Assembly: GCF_023515995.1 (NCBI RefSeq)
Contig: NZ_CP097320.1
Span: 3,720,001 to 3,784,000, forward strand
Length of the DNA stretch: 64,000 nucleotides
Source: Candidatus Mycobacterium methanotrophicum
Lineage (GTDB): Bacteria > Actinomycetota > Actinomycetes > Mycobacteriales > Mycobacteriaceae
Direction of reading: 5' to 3'
This document shows, piece after piece, positions 8,826 through 16,951 of the stretch. The notes beneath the pieces were generated by a model. That model was given only the letters and a program-made list of their open reading frames with translations, searched no databases and was not told the origin of the DNA. Position 1 is the first letter of the stretch, and each line of letters starts with the position of its first letter. The translations under genes and the position numbers were made by a program.

Positions 8826-9806
8826 TCAGTTCAGATATTCAACGACGTCTTCCAGCGGGCGACGCGGAGTCGCCGGTAACGGGTCGGCGTTTACCGGTGC
8901 CCAGCCGATGCGCAGCAACATCTGGGGGAATCCGCTGATTCCGAAAACATCGTCCCGTACCGCGTCGCGTGTTTCGGTGATCTCTAGCGGTTCGGTGATT
9001 GGGCAGCTCGCAAGACCGAGTGCGGTTGCGCTCAGCAGCACCAGACTGCTGGCTTCGCCGGCGCGCAGCCAAGCCAGCGTGCTGTCGTCTTTGGTGCCTA
9101 ACGCCAACACTGCGGCATTGTCGTCGACCGAGCCGGTGTCGGGGGGCTGCGCCAGTGCGGGACCGGCGAACAGTCGCGGCGGTACCGGCGCGCTCGGGTC
9201 GAGCTCGGGTGTATTGCGTGCCGGCACGCCGGCCAGCGACGCGTATCGTCCACTCCAGGTGGTGAGTTCGGTCATGTAATCGTGGTCCGTCGCGTGTCGC
9301 CGAACTGCTTGTGCCACGATATGTTGCAATCGAGGCAATGATTCGATTTGGCGCAACATCACTCCGGCACGCGCCGCGCGGGCACCCATCTGGGCGACGT
9401 AGTTGGCAGGCACGCTCCACGAGCTGTATTTGCGCCGGTCGGTGCGCCGCCGTGGGATCGCCGCCGCCAGCGTGATGTCAACCTCACTTGCCTGATGATG
9501 ACGGTAAACCTCTATGGCCGCAAGGTGTTCGGGTTCGTCGGGGTTGGGTAGCCGGTGAACCTTCGACTGCCACCCGAGCGCCGCAAGCGCGACGACGCAG
9601 TGATGCAAGCCAATACCGCAGCTCAAAATGAGCTCGCGGCCGTCGGGGTCCGTGCTGGGTAGATGTAACCTGCGGTCGAGGTAGAGGTGCAGGCTGTCCG
9701 AACCCGCCCGCCACCGCCACGGCTGTGTGTTGTACACCGACGGCGCACGGATGGCCAGCGACAAGGCCGCGTGGACCGTGTTGCGATCCGGGAAGTGAAC
9801 GCTCAT
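8826..9806 (-). CDS. Acg-type nitroreductase-fold protein (Rv2032/Rv3131 family)
   Basis: 326 residues from ATG 9804-9806 with a good upstream AAAGGGG. Family hallmarks: AIRAPSVYNTQPWRWR near the N-terminus, ELILSCGIGLHHC, RRRTDRRKYSSW, and a C-terminal nitroreductase part with GEASSLVLLSATALGLASCPITEPLE and GFPQMLLRIGWAP. In M. tuberculosis these DosR-induced, flavin-binding, nitroreductase-like proteins have no proven catalytic reaction. The frame is intact. Upstream, 9870-9900 contains GAAAGACTCC and GAGGACTTCC, only weakly DosR-like. The IS3 element begins about 175 bp upstream. Confidence 0.88.
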   Translation of the reverse strand: MSVHFPDRNTVHAALSLAIRAPSVYNTQPWRWRAGSDSLHLYLDRRLHLPSTDPDGRELILSCGIGLHHCVVALAALGWQSKVHRLPNPDEPEHLAAIEVYRHHQASEVDITLAAAIPRRRTDRRKYSSWSVPANYVAQMGARAARAGVMLRQIESLPRLQHIVAQAVRRHATDHDYMTELTTWSGRYASLAGVPARNTPELDPSAPVPPRLFAGPALAQPPDTGSVDDNAAVLALGTKDDSTLAWLRAGEASSLVLLSATALGLASCPITEPLEITETRDAVRDDVFGISGFPQMLLRIGWAPVNADPLPATPRRPLEDVVEYLN

Positions 9807-10053
9807 CGGGTCACCCCTTTCTTGACTAACACAATGAACCCAGGGTCGCCCGGTAGGCATAGCAGCCGCTAGAGCCGAAAGACTCCGCTTCAGAGGACTT
9901 CCTGCCAGCCGCGGGCGCTTGACGGACGCCGCCGTCAGCCGAATAGCGGGACCAAAGATCGAATCTGCCTGCGCCCCCCTGTGTGACAGGGTTAGGTGAG
10001 ACAGCAGCAGTAGCCGATCATCGCTACAGGGCGAGACAGGATCACCATTCTCC

Positions 10054-10488
10054 GTGACTATGACGATCGCATCCCTGCAGGGGTGCGCCGATACTGACCA
10101 AGTGGACAGCACGCCGGATCCGGGTGCTCGGGCTCGGCGACGCACGTTCACCGCCGAGTACAAGGCCCGCATCCTCGACGAGTACGACGCCCTGCCGGCC
10201 GGCTCGTGCGAGCGTGGTGCGTTGCTGCGCCGCGAAGGCCTGTACAGCTCGCACATCGCCGAATGGCGCAAGGCCCGTGATGCCGGTGCCCGTGCCGGGC
10301 TGACGCCCAAGGGCAAGTCGAAACGCACCGCTGAGCAGGTGGAGCTGGACAAGCTGCGGCGGCGCACCAAGCAATTGCAGGCCGAGCTGGACCGGACCAA
10401 GCTAGCCCTGGAGATCACGGGAAAAGCACACGCGCTCTTGGAGATGCTCTGCGAGAGCGCGGATTTCGAGCCGAAGTCGAAGCCGTGA
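10054..10488 (+). CDS. IS3-family transposase OrfA
   Basis: Up to 144 residues; a GTG at 10102 (VDSTPDPGARAR) may be the real start. HTH domain RRTFTAEYKARILDEYDAL.. IAEWRKARDAG, then a leucine-zipper-like stretch (LDKLRRRTKQLQAELDRTKLALE) typical of IS3 OrfA. Its TGA overlaps the GTG start of orfB (GTGA at 10485-10488), so coupling or programmed slippage could join the products. Confidence 0.9.
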   Translation: MTMTIASLQGCADTDQVDSTPDPGARARRRTFTAEYKARILDEYDALPAGSCERGALLRREGLYSSHIAEWRKARDAGARAGLTPKGKSKRTAEQVELDKLRRRTKQLQAELDRTKLALEITGKAHALLEMLCESADFEPKSKP

Positions 10489-11495
10489 TCGGCGAGCACC
10501 TGCCCGCCCTGGAGTCGGCGACGTCCACCAAGCGGGCGTGTGAATTGCTGGGTGCATCACGGGCCACGCTCTATCGGCGCCGCAACCCAGCACCGCGGCC
10601 GGCGCCGCGGAGGCGGCCCGAGCCGCCGAACAAGCTCACCGAGGCCGAACGCCAGCAGATCCTGACGGTGCTGCGATCGGCCGAGTACTGCGACCTGGCG
10701 CCGGCGCAGGTGTGGGCGCGCCTGCTCGACGACGGCATCTACTTGTGCTCGATTCGCACCATGTACCGGCTTTTGGCCATTGCTGGGGAGAACCGGGAGC
10801 GGCGCCGTCAGCGCACCCACCCGGCGCGCAAGAAACCCGAGTTGATCGCCACCGCGCCGAACCAGGTTTGGTCGTGGGATATAACGAAACTGCAAGGGCC
10901 ACAACGTGGTATCTTCTATCAGCTGTATGTGATCATCGACATCTTCTCGCGCTACGTCGTCGGTTGGACCCTCGCTGCCAGCGAGACCGGCGAGCTGGCC
11001 AAGCAGTTCATCGACGACACCTTGGCCCACCACGGCATCGAACCCGGTCAACTGGCTCTACATGCTGATCGCGGCACCTCGATGACCTCCAAGCCGGTCG
11101 CCCAACTGCTGATCGACCTGGGTGTGGACCGCAGCCACAGCCGCCCGCACGTGTCCAACGACAACCCCTACTCGGAGGCCAATTTCAAGACCCTCAAGTA
11201 CTGCCCGGCGTTCCCGGGCCGGTTCGGCTCGATCGAAGACGCCCGCGCCTTCTGCAGCGCATTCTTCGATTACTACAACCATGAACATCGTCACAGCGGC
11301 GTCGCGCTACACACCGCGGCCTCGGTGCACTACGGCACTGCAACCCAGGTACAGGCCCAACGCGCCGCCACACTCGACGCGGCTTATGCCGCCAACCCCG
11401 CCAGGTTCCGGCATCGCCGGCCCACCCCGCCGAAACTGCCCACCATCGCCTGGATCAACCAGCCAACCCCCGAAGCACTCATCAAATCCGCGTAA
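10485..11495 (+). CDS. IS3-family transposase OrfB (integrase core)
   Basis: 336 residues. HTH_21-type N-terminal region (TKRACELLGASRATLYRRR), then the retroviral-integrase-like core: Asp in WSWDITKLQGP, YVIIDIFSRYVVGW, Asp in LHADRGTSMTSKP, Glu in NPYSEANFKTLKYCP and YNHEHRHSGV. Intact; together with OrfA a potentially functional IS3 transposase. Confidence 0.93.
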   Translation: MIGEHLPALESATSTKRACELLGASRATLYRRRNPAPRPAPRRRPEPPNKLTEAERQQILTVLRSAEYCDLAPAQVWARLLDDGIYLCSIRTMYRLLAIAGENRERRRQRTHPARKKPELIATAPNQVWSWDITKLQGPQRGIFYQLYVIIDIFSRYVVGWTLAASETGELAKQFIDDTLAHHGIEPGQLALHADRGTSMTSKPVAQLLIDLGVDRSHSRPHVSNDNPYSEANFKTLKYCPAFPGRFGSIEDARAFCSAFFDYYNHEHRHSGVALHTAASVHYGTATQVQAQRAATLDAAYAANPARFRHRRPTPPKLPTIAWINQPTPEALIKSA

Positions 11496-11531
11496 GAAAC
11501 TGTCTCACCGGCCTTGACATGTTCCGCCCAC

Positions 11532-12419
11532 CTATGATTGACGCGCGACGATCACCGGCATCCTGGCGGAGTGAGCCACAGCGGCGCTGACCGACCCTAG
11601 CAACATGCCGGCGAATCCACCCCGTCCATGGCTGCCGACGACCACTAGTTGCGCCGATTCGGACTTTTTGATGAGGTGATACGTCGGATGGTCACATTCG
11701 ACCACGCGCCGCACTGTCACGTCGGGGTAGCGCTGCTGCCAACCGGCTAGACGCTCGGCGAGGATCTCCTCTGCGGCCGGTTTCACCGCCGGCCAATCGA
11801 TGGCGGGGAAATCGTTGACTGCGACGTCGCTCCAGACGTGCAGCGCGACGAGCTCGACGCCTCGCCATGACGCCTCCTGGAACGCGATCGCGGTGGCCAA
11901 CTCCGATACCGGCGAACCGTCGACGCCAACGAGCACCGGGGCCTCAGCGGGATGAGGCATCAGCGGGTCCTCGTCGTGAATGACCGCAACCGGGCGGTGT
12001 GCATGGCGGATCAGGCTAGAGCTCACCGATCCCAACAAGCTGCGCGCGACGGGGCCTCGTCCCCGGGAACCGACGACGACCATCTGGGCTTCCTTGGATA
12101 AATCGACCAGGGTCGGAACGACGGGTGAGAACAACAGCTCGCTTTCGACCTGCGGTGGATCACCATCCGGAGTGGCGCTCCGCGCGATCTCGACGGCGTC
12201 GTCAAGGATCTTTTGCCCCTGCTCTACTTGCCATCGCGAGAAGGCCGTCGGCGCCGGCATTACCGGTAGGGTGGTCCTGATGGGCCGAACGGCATGCACG
12301 AGGGCGAGGCGAACATTGCGCATCGCGGCGTCGCGCGCCGCCCAATCGACGGCATACTTGGAGGCGGGTGATCCGTCGACGCCGACCACGATGCCTGGAT
12401 GGCTTGTCGGAGCGGACAT
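11532..12419 (-). CDS. Tandem universal stress protein (two UspA domains)
   Basis: 295 residues. Domain 1 (about 8-150) begins GIVVGVDGSPASKYAVDWAA and has the ATP-binding loop VVGSRGRGPVARSLLGSVS. Domain 2 (about 160-295) begins VLVGVDGSPVSELATAIAF and has VVGSHGRGGFAGMLLGSVS. Both G-2x-G-9x-G(S/T) motifs are intact, so ATP binding is expected. Size and order match DosR-regulated USPs such as Rv2005c and Rv2623. The stop is about 12 bp beyond the IS3 end; upstream lies the Rv1733c-like gene on the same strand, 36 bp away. Confidence 0.93.
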   Translation of the reverse strand: MSAPTSHPGIVVGVDGSPASKYAVDWAARDAAMRNVRLALVHAVRPIRTTLPVMPAPTAFSRWQVEQGQKILDDAVEIARSATPDGDPPQVESELLFSPVVPTLVDLSKEAQMVVVGSRGRGPVARSLLGSVSSSLIRHAHRPVAVIHDEDPLMPHPAEAPVLVGVDGSPVSELATAIAFQEASWRGVELVALHVWSDVAVNDFPAIDWPAVKPAAEEILAERLAGWQQRYPDVTVRRVVECDHPTYHLIKKSESAQLVVVGSHGRGGFAGMLLGSVSAAVAHSARMPVIVARQS

Positions 12420-12455
12420 CTTTGTCTCCTCACAGGATCGACGAACTACGACGCA

Positions 12456-13052
12456 TCATTGTGAATGGTTCGTGCGGCCGCCGTCGTCGTCGACGAGGGA
12501 GCGGATGTCCTTTTCCCACTGGACGTCGCGCATCCGGATGGCGTGGGCACGCACAACGCCTACGACTTGTGCGGCGGCGAGGACCACGATCAACCAGCCC
12601 ACCACTGCCGCTGTTAGCGCGTCGGCGGTTGCCCGTTCGACCGGAGTTGGCCATCCGACGCGTTCGCCATGGTCATCGACCCAAATCGGCAACGGCTCAC
12701 CGGTTTTGACAGCATAGTCCCAGCCGAGTACATCAGCGTGATCAACGCCGTTCAGCTGCCATCGGGCATGCACCGTGTAGGCCGTCGTTTCAGCTGAAAC
12801 CGCTGGTTTGCTGTCGGCGACGGCGGTGGCCACCAGGGCATGGCGCGTCTGTGCCTGTTGACGGTAGTTCTGGGCCTCGGTGTCGTGAATGACCGTGCCC
12901 AGTACTCCCGCGCACGCGGCGGCGATGACAACCAGCAACACGGCCAGCGTGACGATTGCTGTTTCGATCCGATCGCTGATCCGGATCAACGGATTGCGGC
13001 TGAACAGCCGAAGAACCGGCCACGTCATCGGCCGGATTACGAAACTCTTCAT
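12456..13052 (-). CDS. Rv1733c-like two-TM membrane protein
   Basis: 198 residues from ATG 13050-13052 (GAGG about 7 bases upstream); an in-frame ATG at 13092-13094 would add 14. It resembles Rv1733c: VLRLFSRNPLIRISDRIET, a first membrane helix (AIVTLAVLLVVIAAACAGV), the extracytoplasmic part with YRQQAQTRHALVATAV and WDYAVKTGEPLPIWVDDHG, a second helix (ALTAAVVGWLIVVLAAAQVV), and a cytoplasmic tail MRDVQWEKDIRSLVDDDGG. The function of the family is unknown; it is a DosR-regulon antigen in M. tuberculosis. A diverged copy of its tail recurs at 16836-16943. Confidence 0.88.
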   Translation of the reverse strand: MKSFVIRPMTWPVLRLFSRNPLIRISDRIETAIVTLAVLLVVIAAACAGVLGTVIHDTEAQNYRQQAQTRHALVATAVADSKPAVSAETTAYTVHARWQLNGVDHADVLGWDYAVKTGEPLPIWVDDHGERVGWPTPVERATADALTAAVVGWLIVVLAAAQVVGVVRAHAIRMRDVQWEKDIRSLVDDDGGRTNHSQ

Positions 13053-13140
13053 GGCAACCTCAGTCCGGGCTATTTGCGGCGTTGCTTCGAGCATCGCAAT
13101 TGAGAAGTCGCGCCCGTAGGGTCCAATGTCTCCTGGTGTT

Positions 13141-13156
13141 AGGCCCTATGGCCCCT
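13141..13156. promoter_or_regulatory. Possible DosR box in a divergent promoter region
   Basis: AGGCCCTATGGCCCCT lies between the divergent Rv1733c-like gene (start 13052) and the interrupted USP (start 13217). On the complement, GGGGCCATAGGGCC matches about 9 of 14 positions of the DosR core GGGACTTTAGTCCC, including the two GG/CC arms. Moderate evidence only. Confidence 0.4.
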
Positions 13157-13475
13157 GTGGGTCGGCCGGGTTCTGGATAGCGTCATCGATGTTCAGTCCC
13201 GGATCAGGAGCATTCAATGAGCAATGAAGAGCCACCCGGGCCGGTTGTCGTGGGCATCGACGGTTCGGATGCAGCGCTCGGAGCTGCCCAATGGGCAGTC
13301 AAGGAGGCGATCCATGTCGACCGCCACGATGATGGGACCACCTTGACCAGGGTTTAGCCAGCCTCATTGGGCCACCCGTTTGCCAGTTATGGGACCACCG
13401 GCGTGTCGCGCCGGCGGCCGCTCGATTACTGGGTCGGATCGCTTCGTGTCGATCGATGTGGGGGAGGTCCGCTGA

Positions 13476-15002
13476 ATGTATCGGGAGGTTTCGGTGATCG
13501 AGGTACGTGAGCTGTTGCGGGTGTGGATGTCGGGGGCCGGCTTGCGCCGGGTGGGTGCGTTGGCCGGGGTGGACCGCAAGACCGCACGCGACTATACGAA
13601 CGCGGCGGTGTTGGCGGGGCTGGACCGGGGCGGTGATCTGGATCAGCTCACCGACGAGTTGATCGGCGCGGTGATCGAGGCGGTGCGTCCGGGCCGGCCG
13701 GATGGCCACGGTGAGAGGTGGGAAGTGTTGCGCGCCAACCATGATCAGATCGTCAAGTGGGTGGAAGAAGATCTGACGGTGGTCAAGGTCTGCGATTTGT
13801 TAGCGCGTCGCGGCATCGTGGTGCCGCAGCGGACCCTGCACCGGTGCTGCACGCAGTGCACCGGCTATCGGGGCCGCGGGGCTGCTGGCACGGTGCCGGT
13901 GATCGACGGTGAGCCCGGCGTGGAGTGCCAGATCGACTTCGGGAAGATGGGCAAGATCTTCGACGCCGAATCGGGGCGTAACCGGGTGGTGCACGCGCTG
14001 ATCTTCACCGCGGTCTACTCGCGGCACATGTTCGTGTGGCTGACGTTTAACCAGACGCTAGAAGCGATCATCGCCGGCTGCGAGGCGGCCTGGGCATTCT
14101 TCGGTGGCGTCTTCAAGGTGTTGATCCCCGATAACATGACACCTATTGTGCCCAAGGCGGATTCGGCCGATCCGCAGTTCAGTGTGGGATGGACGGAGTA
14201 CTCGCAGACCCGCGGATTTTTCACCGACCCGGCCAGGGTGGCCCACCCGTGCGACAAGCCGCGAGTGGAACGCATGGTGCAGTATGTGCGCGGCAACTTT
14301 TTCGCCGGTGAAGATTTCACCGATCTGGCCGACGCCCAGGCCCGAGCGCAAGCGTGGTGTGCCGATAAGGCCGGCCAGCGTATCCACGGCACCACCTGCG
14401 CCCAACCGGCGGTGGTGTTCGCCGAGTGTGAGGCCGCGCTGCTGCTGCCCGCCCCGGTAGCGGTCTACCAGGTGCCGATCTACGCCCAAGCCAAGGTCCA
14501 CCGCGACTACCACATTCAGGTCGGCCGGGCCTTGTATTCAATCCCTGAGCACCTTCGGGGGCAAACTGTTTCGGTTCGCGCCGACGGGGAGTTGGTCAAG
14601 GCGTTCCACCGCGGAAAGCTGGTCAAGACCCATCCCCGCCAGCCCGCCGGCGGACGTTGCACCGACCCGGCTGATCTGCCCGCCGACAAGACCGGCTACG
14701 CGATGCGGGATTTGACCCGGCTGATCACCACCGCCGCCGGCCACGGACCCGATATCGGCATCGACGCCGAACGCCTGCTCGACCACCAGCCGCCCTGGAC
14801 GCGGATGCGGCAGGTGTATCGGCTGTTGGGGCTGGTCAAACGCTACGGCCCGGCCCCGGCGAATACCGCAGCCCGGCCAGAAACAGACCGGACCCGATGG
14901 CCGTCATCGACGGCGGCGCCACCCCCGCCAGCGGCGGCGAGAGCCGGGGGCGGTGATCATCATGGCGACCAAACCCGTTGTCACCGGCCCGATCTCGACT
15001 GA
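13476..15002 (+). CDS. istA: IS21 transposase IstA
   Basis: 508 residues. N-terminal HTH (LLRVWMSGAGLRRVGALAGVDRKTARDY), DDE integrase core with Asp in ECQIDFGKMG, Asp in VLIPDNMTPIV and Glu in KPRVERMVQYVRGNFF, and a C-terminal beta-barrel-like region (HIQVGRALYSIPEHLRGQ). The C-terminal 17 codons overlap istB in another frame, a usual arrangement in IS21. Confidence 0.93.
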   Translation: MYREVSVIEVRELLRVWMSGAGLRRVGALAGVDRKTARDYTNAAVLAGLDRGGDLDQLTDELIGAVIEAVRPGRPDGHGERWEVLRANHDQIVKWVEEDLTVVKVCDLLARRGIVVPQRTLHRCCTQCTGYRGRGAAGTVPVIDGEPGVECQIDFGKMGKIFDAESGRNRVVHALIFTAVYSRHMFVWLTFNQTLEAIIAGCEAAWAFFGGVFKVLIPDNMTPIVPKADSADPQFSVGWTEYSQTRGFFTDPARVAHPCDKPRVERMVQYVRGNFFAGEDFTDLADAQARAQAWCADKAGQRIHGTTCAQPAVVFAECEAALLLPAPVAVYQVPIYAQAKVHRDYHIQVGRALYSIPEHLRGQTVSVRADGELVKAFHRGKLVKTHPRQPAGGRCTDPADLPADKTGYAMRDLTRLITTAAGHGPDIGIDAERLLDHQPPWTRMRQVYRLLGLVKRYGPAPANTAARPETDRTRWPSSTAAPPPPAAARAGGGDHHGDQTRCHRPDLD

Positions 15003-15780
15003 CCTTAAGCGTGCGATGCGCCAGCTCAAACTCGGGCGGATGCTCGACACCCTGCCCGAGCGGCTCACCCTGGCCCACCAGCAGCACCTATCGCACGCGG
15101 CGTTTTTGGAGCTGGTCCTCGCCGATGAGGCTCACCGCCGAGACACCAGCTCAGCCGCCCGCCGCGCCCGCGAAGCAGGCCTGGATGCGGCCATGCGCCC
15201 CGACTCCTGGGACGAGTCCGCCGCGGTGCGCTACGACCGCGCCCTGCGGACCGACCTGACCAGCCTGCGGTTTCTCGACGGCCCGCACGGCGCCCTGCCG
15301 CTCGGGCCGGTCGGGGTAGGAAAAACTCACCTGGCCACCACGCTCGGGCACATCGCCGTGCGCCGGCGCATCCCCACCTTGATGCTGCGTGCTGATGCAA
15401 TGTTCAAGCGGCTCAAAGCATCCCGCCTTGACAACAGCACCGAAGCCCAGATGCGCCGCCTGGCCCAAATCCGGCTGCTGCTAATCGACGACTTCGCACC
15501 GAAGCCCATGGACGTCACCGCGACCGCCGACTTCTACGAGCTGGTCGTAGCCCGCCACCAACGCGGCTCGACCGTGCTCACCTCCAACCGCAGCCCCGAT
15601 GAATGGCTGGCCGTCATGACTGACCCGCTGCTCGCCCAATCGGCCATCGACAGGATTACCTCGACAGCGCACGAACTGATCATCGAGGGCCAGTCCTACC
15701 GGCGCCGCCAAAAGCCCTCAGTTGACACCAGCCCCAACGACCGCCGATCATCCCCAATAAGCCAAACAGGCGGTCCATAG
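14953..15780 (+). CDS. istB: IS21 helper ATPase IstB
   Basis: 275 residues; the start may be the second Met (MATKPVVTG). AAA+ ATPase with Walker A GPVGVGKTHL, Walker B LLLIDDFAPKP, sensor-like TSNRSPDEW and an arginine-containing SAIDRITSTAHELIIEG. It assists IstA in target choice and strand transfer. Overlaps istA by 50 bp. Confidence 0.93.
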   Translation: MIIMATKPVVTGPISTDLKRAMRQLKLGRMLDTLPERLTLAHQQHLSHAAFLELVLADEAHRRDTSSAARRAREAGLDAAMRPDSWDESAAVRYDRALRTDLTSLRFLDGPHGALPLGPVGVGKTHLATTLGHIAVRRRIPTLMLRADAMFKRLKASRLDNSTEAQMRRLAQIRLLLIDDFAPKPMDVTATADFYELVVARHQRGSTVLTSNRSPDEWLAVMTDPLLAQSAIDRITSTAHELIIEGQSYRRRQKPSVDTSPNDRRSSPISQTGGP

Positions 15781-16575
15781 TTGCTGGCCAACCGGTGGTC
15801 CCATCCTCATGGCAAATGACACGATCCATCAAGACGTTCCGCTCCGGCTCGTCCACGTCATCCCGGTGGCCGGCCAGTCGATCGCTTCGCCGAGCGCTTA
15901 TCCAGCCGAGGAAGACTTTGCCGAGTGTTCGTTGCGGGCTGCGTGTTTGGTGGTGGAGACGACTGGTCTACCGGTGAAGATCGACACCGCGGTGCGGCAT
16001 GGAGACGTCGATTCTGTGCTGATCGCCGAGTCGAACGGCGCGACCATGATCTGCGTCGGATCGCTGGGGATCGGTCGAATGGCCCGCGGGGTGCTCGGAT
16101 CGACCGCGGCGACACTTGCCGAGCAGGCCGCATGCCCGGTGGCGATCATCCGCCGCACTGAGGACGGGCCGCTGTCGGAGGCCGGTTTCATCGCGGTCGT
16201 CGTCGATGATCAGCCCGGCAACGACCAGGTCGTGCAATGGGCCATGGAAGAGGCCCGGGTGCGGCGAGCTCCTGTGCTCGCGCTGGGCATCGGGCAGTGG
16301 GCGCACTTCGAGATCGACAATGAAAAGTTCCACCGGCGCATTGACCACTGGTTGCGGCGGTATCCTGACGTGGAGGTCGAAGTCGTAAGCACGCGTTTGA
16401 GTTTGGCCCGATGCCTGGAAACCCGCACCGGGACAGTTCAACTGGTGGTTATCGATCACGAGGATGCCAACCGGGTAGTGCAACTGCTGGGCCCGCACAG
16501 CCCGCCAATCCTTCCTCACGCCGACTGCTCTGTGCTCGTCGTACGGGATAGACACCAATGACCGCCCTCTCAGCG

Positions 16576-16755
16576 TCACGTCAGCACTGTGTCTGGCACA
16601 CCCGAGAGACATCGCACGAACTGGTCGAGGTGCCTCGATGCCATCTGTGAGTATCGCGCCAAGCCCGTCACCACGATCAGGCCATCCTCGGTCAGGACGC
16701 GCAAGGCTTTTGCGACTGTGGCAAGCCGGCACTCGGCACAGGCGATCTGTCGACG
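16576..16755 (-). other. Unassigned open reading frame remnant
   Basis: A minus-strand frame without a clear start reads IACAECRLATVAKALRVL then TEDGLIVVTGLARYS and ends at a stop near 16576. The composition looks protein-like, but I recognise no family and it may be debris like its neighbours. The rest of 16562-16835 holds nothing that I can assign. Confidence 0.25.
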
Positions 16756-16835
16756 GCGGCGAAGATTCCGGATGAGTTACCGGGAGCGGACATTTGGATC
16801 TCATCGGAGCGCCGACCGGCGTTCAACAAAGCTGA

Positions 16836-16943
16836 TCATTGTGAATGGTTGGCGCTCCCGCCGTCGTTGCCGACATGGTAGCGAATGTCCTGCTCCCGCT
16901 GCGTGTCTCGCATACGGATCTCGTGGGTACGGCTGCGCGCCCT
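16836..16943 (-). pseudogene. Second, truncated copy of the Rv1733c-like C-terminus
   Basis: Minus-strand frame THEIRMRDTQREQDIRYHVG ending in ANHSQ and a stop at 16836. It aligns with the tail of the gene at 12456 (AHAIRMRDVQWEKDIRSLV.. TNHSQ). The membrane and external regions are absent, so this is the end of a deleted paralogue. It abuts the dosS stop. Confidence 0.75.
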
Positions 16944-16951
16944 ACCGAGAG

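Larger units (their letters stand above)
9983..11519 (+). mobile_element. IS3-family insertion sequence
   Basis: Contains a two-gene orfA-orfB module. The inverted sequences GGTGAGACAG (9995-10004, within TGACAGGGTTAGGTGAGACAG) and CTGTCTCACC (11500-11509, within CTGTCTCACCGGCCTTGACA) mark the ends. Exact boundaries and the target duplication are not clear to me; the coordinates are approximate to about 5 bp. It sits between the nitroreductase promoter and the 3' end of a USP gene. Confidence 0.85.
13315..15821 (+). mobile_element. IS21-family element (istA-istB) with 7-bp TSD
   Basis: Ends TGTCGACCGCCACGATGATG (13315 on) and, on the complement, TGTCATTTGCCATGAGGATG; both are followed inward by GGACCACC. 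Direct repeat CGATCCA at 13308-13314 and 15822-15828 (8 bp if the shared T is counted). The broken USP frame confirms the junctions. Confidence 0.92.
13217..16561 (+). pseudogene. Universal stress protein gene split by an IS21-family element
   Basis: The 5' part (13217-13315) encodes MSNEEPPGPVVVGIDGSDAA..AVKEAIH, with AGGAG 6 bases upstream. The 3' part (15829-16561) continues QDVPLRLVHVIPVAG.. through GSLGIGRMARGVLGSTAATL and ends VLVVRDRHQ. Removing the IS and one repeat restores AIHQDVPL in frame and a tandem USP of about 277 residues. The second domain lacks the canonical ATP loop. An IS-derived ATG at 15809 (MANDTIHQDV) could start translation of the 3' piece; whether it is used is unknown. 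Confidence 0.9.

Noticed and set aside
8826..10499. Extended 557-codon version of the nitroreductase
   Set aside because: The extra N-terminal 230 codons run antisense through the IS3 element; the ATG at 9804-9806 has a good RBS and the family start.
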